This document shows positions 32,486 to 44,003 of a DNA stretch of 64,000 nt, piece after piece. Made by a program: the position numbers and the translations under genes. The notes below the pieces were generated by a model, which did no database searches, was not told where the DNA came from, and worked only from the letters and a program-made list of their open reading frames with translations. Numbering within the stretch: the stretch's first letter is position 1; each line of letters opens with the position of its first letter. Origin of the DNA: Arthrinium phaeospermum (lineage: Eukaryota > Ascomycota > Sordariomycetes > Amphisphaeriales > Apiosporaceae); assembly GCA_006503535.1 (NCBI GenBank), contig QYRS01000005.1:434001-498000 (forward strand), in the 5' to 3' direction.

Positions 32486-32914
32486 TCATAGCTTGGCCTC
32501 CTCCTGGACTGTGCCGATCTTGAATCGCGGGCCGTACTTCTCCATCACGTTCTTCCCATGGTACTTCCAGAACTGCTTGGTTGAGTCTTTGCCGGCCATG
32601 CGCTTGAGAATCTTGGAACCTCCCGGGTGCTCGTCAATAAACTCTGTCCACCGCATGTCAGCCACCGACCGCTTGAGATCAACATGGATCGATCGTGCAA
32701 GTTGGAGAGAGAGTCGCCTCGACAGCGGCGCAACCGTCGGCTGACGCGGTCTCTCCTTTCTCTCTTTGCTTTCTCTCTCCTACTCCCTACTACCTGCGGG
32801 TAAAGGCGCGCACTTACTCGTGATATCGTAGACACCGTCGTCGACAATGATCCAAATCCCTTGGTCTTCGGACTTGTGCTCCGCGACATCCTTCTTGGTA
32901 AACGTCTTGGACAT
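32486..32914 (-). CDS. Cytochrome b5-like heme protein, 84 aa, no membrane anchor
   Basis: Exons 32818-32914 and 32486-32643 around a 174-bp intron (GTAAGT donor, CTGAC branch, GGACAG acceptor) encode 84 aa. MSKTFTKKDVAEH leads into WIIVDDGVYDITKFIDEHPGG, the classical b5 motif with axial heme ligand H38. The second ligand is H61 in FWKYHGKNV. The protein stops at VQEEAKL just after the heme fold, so the C-terminal transmembrane anchor of microsomal b5 (normally about 130 aa in total) is absent. It should be a soluble electron carrier or heme-binding domain. Partners could include desaturases, P450s or reductases, but none is adjacent. The start is fixed by the family N-terminus. Confidence 0.93.
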
Positions 32915-33717
32915 TTTGGCCGATTTCAAGTGGAATGCGCCCGGGGCGGTAGATGGTGTAGTTTTTGGTCCGAAGAAAAGATTTCGATTGCAGTTGTCGC
33001 AAGCGTGGTCCTGTCAAGGAATCTTGTTATTTGACTCGTGAGAATAGTGAGTGTGCTGCGTGTAGTTGAGGAGTCAAGTCCGCGACTGTTTTTGAGAAAC
33101 CCGACTTGGCTGATGATCACGTTCGATGCGATAGGACAGACAGGCTGGAGCCAACCTGGCCGAAATGGACCTCGGCACAGTTGACCGCCCGCGGGCGTCG
33201 CCAAACTGGGGTCGGGTCATGACTTCCTGGGCTAAGGCTGGGCTGGGCTGCCACGACATGCGTCACTGGGCGCCGCCCCGCCTAAGGGTACCTACCCGAG
33301 TTGCGACAGTGGCTGCTTACCCCAACCACTGATCTGTGTGTATTCTGCAACTATTCAGTAGCATATGCAGGTACTGACGATTCGTTATAGATTCACACTT
33401 ATCGTAAGGTTATTTCCTGGCAGGTGGTCAATAGCATTCAGGCTACAGCAATAAGCATGACCGTTGTCTCGGTTTCGTATCTACTACTAATTTAACAAGC
33501 TTTCCCCCCTTAATCGGGAATCTCTCGGCTGCTCGGTAGCCACGGACATTAGCATGCAATCGCAATCGCGCATGGGTCTGTTCGCGATCCAGGAATTGGC
33601 CGCATGGTCTGAGCTGGGGTATATTCGAGTCGAACGAAGACCGACAGAGGCTTCATCATCAGGCCACGTCTAATAAATAATGTGTGTACATGTCAAAGGA
33701 GTAGAATGGTGCTCTAG
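32915..33717. other. 803-bp intergenic region
   Basis: Promoter of the cytochrome b5-like gene and 3' flank of OMA1. It includes a GGGTACCTACCC palindrome-like motif near 33287. No gene is seen. Confidence 0.5.
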
Positions 33718-34986
33718 CTACTGTATCAGGAGGCCCTGCGCCAGAGCCCTCCTGAATCTGTCGGCGAAAGCTGCCGTGCCCGCGCAATCGCTTTGCGCCC
33801 TCTTGTCCATCGCCTCTGGGAGCCATTGCTTGATCTTTTCGATCCGGTTATGATTCTGTAGACCCGTATTCGTTAGCAGCAAACTCTCCCCACATCGATG
33901 CACAAAGCGAGTTGACTTACAGAAGGGTGTGTACTCATCCACTCTGGCGGCGCGCCCTCTTGTTGTTGCTGCATATGCTCCATTCTCTGCCAAAACCCAA
34001 GAGCTTGCTCGGGGTCGTAGCAGGCCTCGGCCATCATCAGTAGTCCTATGTAGTCGGCCTCGGTCTCCTGCTTGCGGCCCATGGGCCGCGAGAACAGCAG
34101 ATCCAAGACCGTTCCACCGAACAGTTGCGTGCCGAGGATGGCGCCGCCCCATAGTGCCGTCATCAGGACGAAGCTGCCCAGTAGGATGTTGATGCCGATC
34201 TGCCCGGACATGCGCTCGCCGATGTGTTGCGCGAGGTTGTGCGCGATCTCATGGCCCAAAACGGCAGCCAGGCCGTCTTCGGTCCGGGCGATGGGTATGA
34301 TGCCACTGTAGACAAACACCTTGCCGCCAGGCAAGACGAAGGCATTCGCTTGACCTGCAGTACTGTTTTAGCCCAAACTGTCAGTCGCTCAAGGGGATGG
34401 TTATTCCTATCGTACGTGGGTCGTCAATCACCCGGACCTCCCAGTCCGAATCCTCCATGCCGCTGACGGGAATCAGCCTCCTCATGACCCTCTTCACCAG
34501 CCGGGTCCGCGGGTCCCAGTCACTCAGAAACCGGCCGCCCTGTCGCTCGACTTCATATTCTATCCGCTTGACCTGCTGCTCGCTGACGGCCTCGACGGAC
34601 TCCTCGGTGAAGCAGTTGAAGCGCTTCCGCCCGCTGACGGGGACCGTCTGTACGTTGTAGAAGTAGAAGCCGACCGCTCCTAGAAAGGCCACGGCGACGA
34701 CCGTATGCGTGCTCGGCGAGCGGATGAAGCCGCTGAAGCCTCGGTCCGTGAACAGCGGTTTCGCATTGCGCAGGCGCTCGTGGGGGTCGTGAGGATTGTA
34801 GTTTTGCCAGGACCGTCGCGGGGTCTGGGAGAAGAGTCGCCGGGTCGTTGTCGCGAGGGGGGTTCTTGCTGATGCAGGCGCAGCCCTGAGCCTGGAGAGG
34901 ACGGTTTGCTGTCGAATGCACGCAGATAGCTGCATGCGAGCGGGGAGGCGGGCAGTCGTGAGGCAGGCTTTGTCGAGCGCCGCCAT
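33718..34986 (-). CDS. OMA1: Mitochondrial inner-membrane metalloprotease Oma1
   Basis: M48-family zinc protease of the mitochondrial inner membrane, involved in quality control and stress-triggered processing. Three exons (34416-34986, 33921-34354, 33718-33855) with introns of 61 and 65 bp give 380 aa (yeast 345). The N-terminus is Arg/Ala/Thr-rich with no acidic run and includes TTRRLFSQTPRRSW, a good presequence. A hydrophobic segment (HTVVAVAFLGAVGFYFY) lies near residues 93-110. ANAFVLPGGKVFVYSGI leads to the zinc site HEIAH (H225-H229), and the third ligand is in QETEADYIG (about E287). A second hydrophobic stretch (INILLGSFVLMTALWGG) lies between them. The last exon encodes NHNRIEKIKQWLPEA, typical of the family end. 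Confidence 0.96.
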
Positions 34987-37900
34987 GCTGTATGGTCCTG
35001 CTACAAGAGCACCGTAGCGGGTTCCCCTATAAACAACGATTCCATCTCTTGAAAACTCCTCTCAGTGCCACAGTCTCCCACCGTCGAGGGAGTCCAAGTC
35101 AAGTATGTGCTAGGCAGCAAGTTGAAACGTAGCTTCCATTCTCGGTTTTCATTGCTTACGAAATGACGTACCAGCAAAGAAAGAACTAACCTACCGGGTC
35201 TACAAAAGCAGGTAGAGATCTGTGCAGCCCCACCATAATCCTCTTCTTGGCCTCCACTAACGTACTTCTTTATATTCAAGAAGTCGCAACATCGTGGCTT
35301 ACCACATTTCTCCCATACGATTGTCTGTTTTCACCTGCTGCTGAAAAGTATATAGAGCGGAATTTTACGAGACGGCAGTCGGCAGTCCAATAAGCCTAAC
35401 CCACACGGTGTAATATAGCCAGTGTCTAAGTAGGTCAACCTGATAGGACATTGGTACCAACCGATGTGTCTTCAGCCCTATGTTCACTTCATGGTGGAGC
35501 ATCGCTGCCATCATAGCCTACCGGTAATATAGCGGTCGGCGATTGTGTCCAGAGGCAGAAATTTACCACTTTTCTTGGGTTCCCATACCTATGCTCTCTA
35601 TGTTCCACAGGTCATCTTCTGTCTAGCAACCGGTGCGGAGCTCCTGTGAGGACAAGTCAGTTACTAGGTACCCATCAAATAGCACTACTCGCATGGTGTT
35701 ACTATCTCATCGAAGATACGCCTTTCTTGTTTAGTATCGTCTTGGGCCTGACAATATTGGTGGGTTGCACAGCAGTTGATCGGCCGGCAGTCCTTTGGCC
35801 TGGTGTACGTGGTTCCTGCTGCTTGTTCCATCACCACCATACCATAGCCAATGCAAGTCGTGTGATACACCGTAGCGGCTGGGCGAACCCTGGCAAACGT
35901 GGCAAGAGACTTCGACATCAGCGTTTCACGGCTGATGTGGCCGAGAGAAGCCTGTTGGGTGAGCATGCCTAAGTAATCTACATTGTGAAACATCTTTCTG
36001 CGTCTGATTTCCACTGCATACTATTGCACTGCATTAGCTACAGCAGATCTGTTAGCGGAGTCCTGAAAAGTTTGCCGGTGACTGCAACGATGAAATATGA
36101 GTATAGTGGCTCACATGCCGCTTCTCTGCCAGGTTGTAACAGGGAAAGCAGGATATCCACTCGTTAGGGTATGGCTATGGCAGCCTCCTCGTAGATGAGC
36201 TTCCAGTAATGTTAATCCTCGGTTTCAAACAACGAAAGTGCCGCCTCTCTGCCGGCTCATCAATACAAGACATGACGCAAGCCATGTCAAAGTGATCTGG
36301 GTGTCCAGATTCCAGAAAAAAGAAGACAACGACCAGCTAGTAGGTCCAAATCCCTCATATCGTAGTTAAATCTAGCCGCGTCAGCATGTTAAATTTACAT
36401 GTATGAGACAACTCGGGGTCAGGCCTGCGAACGTGACTTGTCGAGTGTAACGTATCGGGTGGCATTGAATATTGCCATCTGGGGGCATATTACGTTCATG
36501 TCGGAGTAACTTTATGTGTTATATGTAGAGTTACTTACTGTCATTTTCTAATACAATATCAATGCTGTCGAGCAAGCTTGCCTCTTCAGGCTATTCCTCA
36601 GGGGCAGGAGGCGATGGCCTTGGATGCTATGTTTTTTGCTGCAGTTTCGAGTTATATTACCTTCTCTGTGGACCTCTTTGATCGAGGTAGTTGTCAGACA
36701 GGGTAAATCGGGTTTATTCTGGGGGAGTCTCCTTGTTGATGTTTCTGTTTCCACAAGCCGGTATCGGGTAATGGCACTTCCAGTTTCTTAGCCATGGCGA
36801 GCTGCTAGGCAGTAAATGGAGGGCTCCAAGTATATGTCTGCAGTTTTTGCTGACATACTCCGGAAAGAACATAAAATCACAGTTGTCTGGCGTTCATGTG
36901 GAAAGTTATGGGCCGAAGGTGGTACCGGAAAGCATCGCCTCTTCTGGTATGACCAATGTTGAGTGTTATCATTCGGCCACGTTTTCGATATGTAGAAAGA
37001 CCGTTTCTAGACCACTTCGCTAGAACCGAGTACCAGCTGGACTGTACCGGATTCGGTGTTGATGAGCCCTCCTGGATGATGTTTCTGTCCCCGAAACCTG
37101 ACATTGGCGTGCGACGCTTTCAGCCCTCAAGTCGCGGCGGACCACACATCAGGCGGCGAATGGTGGCTTGAAGTGCAATTCACGGTCTTACTTTCTGACA
37201 GCACTAGAGCATTTGTCCTACACCATCAATCCTCGAATGGGTTATAAAACTCTGAAATGAGTGTTCGTCGTATTGGCGTGAGCGCGTCCATCATGGTATT
37301 GGGCCTCGTATTGAGTCGGTTTTGGTGAGCATGCATTTGTGCTACATCCGAGCACCGCAGCTACAAGCAACATATGACCACCTCAAAAGCCCCGGTGATG
37401 TTGTCGGCGAGACTGACGTTTTCGTACTCGCAGCCTCATCGGGGTAATAGGCCGCAGGTGGTTGGACTTTATATGAATTCCTCCCGTCCGGCATGACAGC
37501 TGGCAGGATACAGGTCCAGCCATCGCGACAGCCTTGCATTTAGGATCTTCCCAAGACTGCCTGCTGCACAAAAGGCTGGGCCAGGCGAGCATTGGAAAAT
37601 ATGTATGTTCATTGGTCTATCAAGCATAAACAGGGGGTTTAACTGTAGAATCGGAGCGAATGGAACAGCCAGGGCTTGAAAACAACCAACGAATCAAACC
37701 TGCATCAGCATGCGGCTCTTATTCCGTCGTTCCGCGCACATGATATATACCTTCTGAGCTACGACATCGTCCAAGAGGACAGTCAATAGGCAAGCTCTGG
37801 ACCGGGGGTACTACTAGGCAATGACGGAGGGAATAAGAAAAACAAGCTTCATATGATAATGTCCTTAAGCCTGCAGTATATTATTTGAATCAAGTTGGGA

Positions 37901-38746
37901 TAGCAAGCAAATATCAAAAGTGGAGCAAGCAAATGAGCCGCCCTGGATCGATCGTAGGTAGCATGTAGAGTCTGGGAAATGCATGTTGGTGGGAAGCCAG
38001 TTTACCCCGGAATTTTTGAGGCTCTGCTGGATTGAAACTGGATGGGGGGCTGTAAGAGGTACTTACGTATGTACCTCTAGGTACCTACCTTCCTGCCGAG
38101 GTTCAGTTCATTTCCTCCAATTGATCAATCAAGATTGAGACGATGCAATACGATCCCTTTCGGGGTATCGGTCCTGTTGCAGTACAGGTGCGGCTCTGCG
38201 AGCATTCAAGGTAGATTGCCCCCGGGTTTGTTGGTGAATGAGCCTTCATCTCGTCAAAGCTGCACGAGGGTAATATAAGCAGTCGTAGCACTGTTTTATC
38301 TTTGAAGGCTCGCACAGAGTACGAAGTCTAAGACACCGATTGGTACTCCGTAACCTCAGCACCTTTGAAGCTATTTTGAGACGTCCCTTCCAGTTGAAAA
38401 CAAGGCTGCAGAGGCCAAGTCATCCCGGGAAGCATGTTTGGCTGTAATCTCACATGGGGAAGGCGCCATCGATGGAGCCTCCCACCTCCTCTGAAAAAAA
38501 CATGGTCCGCTTGCCGCCCGTGGCCTTGCGTGGTCTGGAAAGGCTTCAAGCCCCCTCTTTCAGCCTGCTCGGCAACTCTCCTATAATAAAGCGAGCAGGG
38601 AATCCCCTTCGCTCAATGGCATGAAGCTCACGGCGCCATATAGATACTTGGTCGAATCAGGAGCATCTTGGCTGTATGGATCCTCGATATGAGCTCGGAT
38701 CAGTTGGTTTTGGCTTCGGTGTGCGGGTTTGGACTCTTTCAGCACG
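34987..38746. other. 3.8-kb gene-poor region
   Basis: No frame with coding character was found on either strand. Base composition is more balanced than in the flanking housekeeping genes. I see no transposase or reverse transcriptase remnants, and no long terminal repeats by eye. It contains a compact CTAGGTACC-rich patch at about 38057-38091. The right end must hold the F-box gene promoter. Confidence 0.5.
38057..38091. repeat. Cluster of GTACCTAGGTAC-like palindromic units
   Basis: Within 35 bp the sequence contains GGTACTTAC, GTATGTACC, CTCTAGGTACC and TACCTACC, overlapping variants of one palindromic intergenic motif that recurs across the window. Confidence 0.6.
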
Positions 38747-40884
38747 ATGAAGAGACTTGCTTCTTCTGGTACCGGCATAGTGTCACCAAAAAGCTATACT
38801 ATGAAGTTCTGGAGCTCCTCTTCGGCCTTGCAAAAGCTGCCTTACGAGATGATGGCGAATATCGCTATGAGCCTTAGCATCGAGGAGGTTTTCGACCTGT
38901 CCCTCTGCTCCCGCCACTTCCAGTACATCATAACCGAAAATAGCTTCTGTAAAGCCATCGTTCTCGTAAGTCGACTTCCATATGCCGGGTCTTCCGAATA
39001 CGGCTTACTGACCTCGACTAGGCAAAAGCACCATACTCGCTGGAGGTTCAGCAAGCAGTACAGGACGGCCGCTATGCGCGAGCGTTGAGGCGATTGGCCA
39101 AAAGGCGAAGGGCGACGGCGGAAGCACGCCCTTATATCGTGGCTATGGTCGGTCTTGCCGACTCGTGGCTCTATTCAAGTGGCAAACTGTGTTACGTATA
39201 CGAGGATAAGACGCAAAGATGGCTTAGAATCCTGGACTTACACAATCCCTCCGGACACGAAATTGTAATCGATATCCCCAGACTTACAGCCGAAGCTATC
39301 CCGCGGTCTCAAGACTGCCACGATTACACGTTTAGTGTCATTCACACCGCCGAGGGAATCGCCAGCTGCCTTTTCTCCTTCGCCCTCCCCGATCCGGAAA
39401 ATTGGCTTCTGATTTTCGACACCGAAAAACAGGAGCTGATCGGGTCAATTCTTCTCGAGTCTACAATTAGATTATTCGTCCGAAACAGCGGCTCTTATCT
39501 CTACTACGGTACCCATTCCGAGTATGGACCTGACGGGTTTCAAAAATGGGTGCTTCGGTTTTTCGACCTCTCCGAGCGCCATTTGTCGAGGAGAAAGTTC
39601 CACCTGTCCAACGTTGTCGGCTACGAGATCGGATCCACTGTCTGCTTCGAGATTATTGACGGCTATCTCTACGGATTGTCGAACCAAACAGCCTTCGAAG
39701 TCGAAGAGATTGACTGGACGTCTTACTACTATTGTTTTCGATTTCGTCTCGACGAGCCGGACCCTGACGAAACACAGATCATGAAGAAACAAGATAGCTG
39801 GAGAAGACAGCATGCGGAGGGCCCTATAGATGATCGATGGGGGTTTCTGAAGCTCGAGAAGGACGAAGAGACAGGGCAAGTGAAGATCATAGAATCCCGC
39901 AAAGAATGGTTGAACGGGCAAAGTGGAAATCGACGAAGCTACTATTCAACCAACGTTATCTTCCGAGACCAAGGTGAAGGCGCAGCCGATGAAGAGTTAG
40001 AAAACAACATTGCCAACAACCTTCCGGACGATCCTTTGACAATGCTGCTCGAGTCGAGTAGCAACCCAAACTACATGCTTCCAACGCAACGGTCTCCGCG
40101 GGGTGTTCATGCTGGGGACGATGGTACAATATTTGGCCTGAGCAAAACACACCTTCGCTCCTACTTCTATTCTTGTGGGACGTTCCTCGATTTGGTTGAC
40201 GATCCTCTGCCATCAGCGCCGTGTACGCAGCGACTTCGCATACGAGCTGGCAAAAGAATAACAACAAAATGTTTAGAGCTTCCAGACGTTTCAACAAGCT
40301 CAAATATCCAAAATTTAACGGGAAATGATATGATGGAAAAATCGTACAACCGTGTCACGATGTGGCCAGGGGAACTTGAACCCCCCCGTCTTGATCCGGC
40401 TTTGGAACGGATATGTCACATTATGAACCCCAAGGATCACCAGGGGGATATCGATGCGATAAATGACGAGCGATCAATTGTCTACGCCACCGGGGGATCG
40501 GGCACTTCACTAAAAGTCATTGTCTGGTTATCATTCGACCCGGCTGCGAAGCTACCGGATACAAGGAGCGGGGGCGCCCACGAGAACTTAGGTGGCAGTG
40601 CCAATAGGCATGCAGGAGGACGGGAGGGAGCATTCCGCCAAGCTCTGCTCGCCCCTGGAGACCAGGGAGACCAGGGGAACGCCATGCACAGGCTGGATCA
40701 CGATGTTGGAGGCAAGAATGTCGCTCGAGAAATGCCGTCAGGTGTCCCCGACATGTGCCCCTTACGCTCCGAATCTCCAAGTGAAGCGTCACTGCCTGAT
40801 ACGTTTATACACACGAAGGGGCCCAGTGTGTGGGCCAGAACCGAGACAGCCATGCATACGCACCTCACCTGGCAGCATGTCTAG
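38747..40884 (+). CDS. F-box protein with long C-terminal body
   Basis: Exon 1 (38747-38965) and exon 2 (39022-40884), separated by a 56-bp intron, encode 693 aa. The F-box is LQKLPYEMMANIAMSLSIEE then VFDLSLCSRHFQYIITEN, ending at the intron. Spliced sequence continues AKAPYSLEVQQAVQDGRYAR and ALRRLAKRRRATA, as in a common fungal F-box family. Such proteins bind Skp1 in SCF ubiquitin ligases; the rest of the protein would recruit a substrate. The body has repeated Trp/Phe-rich beta-like segments (LYSSGKLCYVYEDKTQRW). The last 120 residues (from about GGSGTSLKVIVWLSFDP on) become Gly/Ser/His-rich and may be mis-extended past an undetected intron. The start could also be the ATG at 38801. An isolated gene in a poor region. 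Confidence 0.85.
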
Positions 40885-43800
40885 GAAGTCGACTTGCCTG
40901 GTTTTTGGATCGGAGAGCGAAGTGGTGAGGCGGAGCATACCAAGAACTCACGGGTGCTTGGGATAGCCACGTATTCTTGGGGGCTATGCATTTGGTCTTT
41001 TTTTATAAAAAAAATTGATATTACGGGCAGGTCACTTGTCAAGAGGCCTTCTCAAAGCGAATCTGGAATCGAAACACAGGAGGGCTGTTACTCAAACACG
41101 GCATCTGCATCAGATCCCATGCAGTGTATTGATTGCACATGCCACGATACTGTTACGCAACTGGCACTGGATCCCGATCTTCACTGTTGCTTCAGGCATC
41201 TCCACGCAAGGCTCTGATGCCTTGGCTAGACAATGTCGACATTGGGTAGCAGCTTATATTGGGTGAAGGACAATCTTTCATGGATGATCCACCGGCCATT
41301 GCAGTGCGATGCATTCTCATCCTAGTCATTGTCGCCCGGTTTATATGAGGGCTTGCAGCAACGGCCGATCATTGGACCTGGCAGCTAGTCTTCTATCCAT
41401 CAGCAACCTGCATCATTCTCCCGTTCTTGCTAGTGTTACTACCCAATTGTTAGGGGGCCAAAGTTGGGGCCGTGTGGGTACTCCGCTTGCTGTAATTATC
41501 TTGGCCGGAGCTGATACTATTTGCAAGACGGCCAACCAGGTACAACGAGTCCCTTGGAAAACCACAACACATAGCAATCACAATATCCTTTGAAAGCAAA
41601 CCGACTAGACAGAATACATTAACTCCGGATTTCTACTGGATAGCTTTCAGGCTGGATGTGACTTGGAGTGGCCCGGGAATGGTTCGGCACACCGTGCAAA
41701 CCCCGGACGAATAAGTGAGGCTGTGTCGGTATCTTCCTCTCATCGCCGGCTATTCTCAACTGCATAGTGGAAGCATGGACTATTACCCAGACGCAAGGCC
41801 TTGTAGAGTATGCATCGCCGAGGCGACTATTCTCAGTAACGACTAGATAATCCGCGCGACGACCCCCCCTTAGCCGGGCGCACATGCATCGGCAAGCGCC
41901 CACCGGAATATCCCGCGGCTGAAACCTGTATATTGAAATATCAATCGATTGTGCCTTGCCCAATATAGAGAGGCGTGTGGCTTGTATCCCTGGTATTCCC
42001 TTCTCGTTCCCGGCGCCAACGAATCACAGAGACGGGTCAGAATGCAGCTTACTGTAACGGTTGCTCTCGTGACCTCGTAATATACGGGGCAGTAACTCGC
42101 GAGAGCATCATCGCACCTAATTGTATGCACCATGGGAGATGGCTGGTATCGGTCTTATTTGGAAGCGCTTGTTCTTGGCTGGGGGGGGCTGGACGGCTGA
42201 TGAACAAGGCTCGCGATGGCCGGCAACGCCCGGTAGATAGATGGGTTATCTGACTGGCCTACAGATCGGGTCTCGTGGACGGCGATCTAGAGTGTGGCGT
42301 GCGACTATTGTTCCCAGGACTACAAGATGGGGGAAAAGTGTCGTCTGGCGTCTTAGCTGAGCCGCGAACGGGCTGCCTGATACGGAATCAGGCAGTGGGG
42401 AGGCTGCTATGTCTAACGGACATTATGACATCTTGAGATAGAAATCGAGTCCGTTGATGAATTTTCATGCGAGCATCTTATGAGAGACAACAGAAACGTC
42501 TGCAACATGAATGTGCTACGTCCTTCGATACCGAACAGGTCGTTGGAAAGGTACATACATATGCCAAACAGACACACGCTTCCCCCCATTTACTTTCCAC
42601 ATTATGTCTGTCGCAGAGTTGCACCTCTTGCTCTCTTTCTTCTTCCCTCCTCGGCTGTGTTCTTCCTACGAAAGATAGCAATACAGTATGCCACATACCT
42701 TCCCGAGACCATGTAAGCATTCCCGGGGTGACGGCAGAACACAAGAAGCTGTGAAGAAGAGAACGAAACGAGTTGGGTGTTCTCGTAGTAGAAAAGAAGT
42801 TCTTTGGTCATGATCCGGTGAAGCTCTCCGTTCCTGCGGGATAGCGTGACCATCTCATCCGCAGAGGCTTGTGTATAAGTAATATAGGTATGTGCTTTTA
42901 TGATACTGGCAACAGCAGCTTATGTGATGGCTTTGGTCTTCTAGATCCCACGAGTTTCCAGCCACCGGGAATTGTTTGCAGTATAATAAAAATAGAACCA
43001 ATCTCGACCCCCGATGAACCCATACTCGCACTGATGATATGTCATATATCGGAGTCGTCTACAATAAACGATGAACAGGGGCCGGGAGGGGGAAAGATGA
43101 GATAAAGTAGTAGGTGTGGACCACGCAACCAACAAAGTTGCATGACGATGAAAGATATGTCGTCCGGACCTGGCTGACTCAAATAACCCATCCCTAGTCA
43201 GTACTGAACACCCTACCCTACTCCCATGAATCATGCTGGAATCGACAGAGCCCCCGATAAGTCTGGAGGTTGCCACTCGCGTGCATCTGGGTGAACATAT
43301 CTAGAACCGTGCCGCCTGACGTGTCCGACGATCCACGGCCTATTAGCCTAGTTGGGAGGGAGAGTCTCTGCATCGAACGGCGGATGCCGAGTCCCATCAG
43401 GCCATATCGCCGTATCATCCAGTCTGTTTGCCCCCCCGTGACATCGCCGGACTTCGAAATAGCTATTCACAAACCGGCACATAAACAATCTTTGCTCCTC
43501 CATGACGACCAAGGCTACACACCTCGCTTCCCCGCCCCAAGCCTACCGCGGTAAGTGTCGCTATAGCCAATAAGGACCTGGTGATACGGCTCTGCGAAGA
43601 TATTTATTCTGGGGCCCCGGTGCTACTGTACGTACCATTTTTTCACCTCGGAGCAACTTGCCGGTATGAGTGGGCGGAGACGGTCCCCGGCCTCGTATCT
43701 CACTCTGATAGGTCGGCGTAGACCCCCCTGCACCTAGGCTTCACCTGTCTTGTGCACCTAGGTACAGGCTGCCGATGAGATGTATTCGATTATGTACACA

Positions 43801-44003
43801 ATAGTGGCATATGCATGCAGGTAGTAGTAGAAGTGTTGGATACATAATTTCATATACCCCGCGCGCCCAGCCATGCCCGTTTCGTGGACAGATTTGCTGA
43901 TCCCAGAGACTGGGCCAGGTCTAAAAGATCCGATATGAGATCTAGGGCATCTTCTTTCAGTTCCGAATCTTCCTGAGCGGCTTCTTCTCAGGACACTCAC
44001 TAT
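40885..44003. other. 3.1-kb gene-poor region upstream of the P450
   Basis: Only short frames without domain resemblance. The right end should contain the P450 promoter, and there is a CACCTAGGT palindromic motif cluster at about 43731-43766. No mobile element was recognised. Confidence 0.5.

Noticed and set aside
36505..36540. AGTAACT...AGTTACT inverted repeat
   Set aside because: Seven-base arms with no pairing inside and no neighbouring gene; too short to call a mobile-element end or hairpin of interest.
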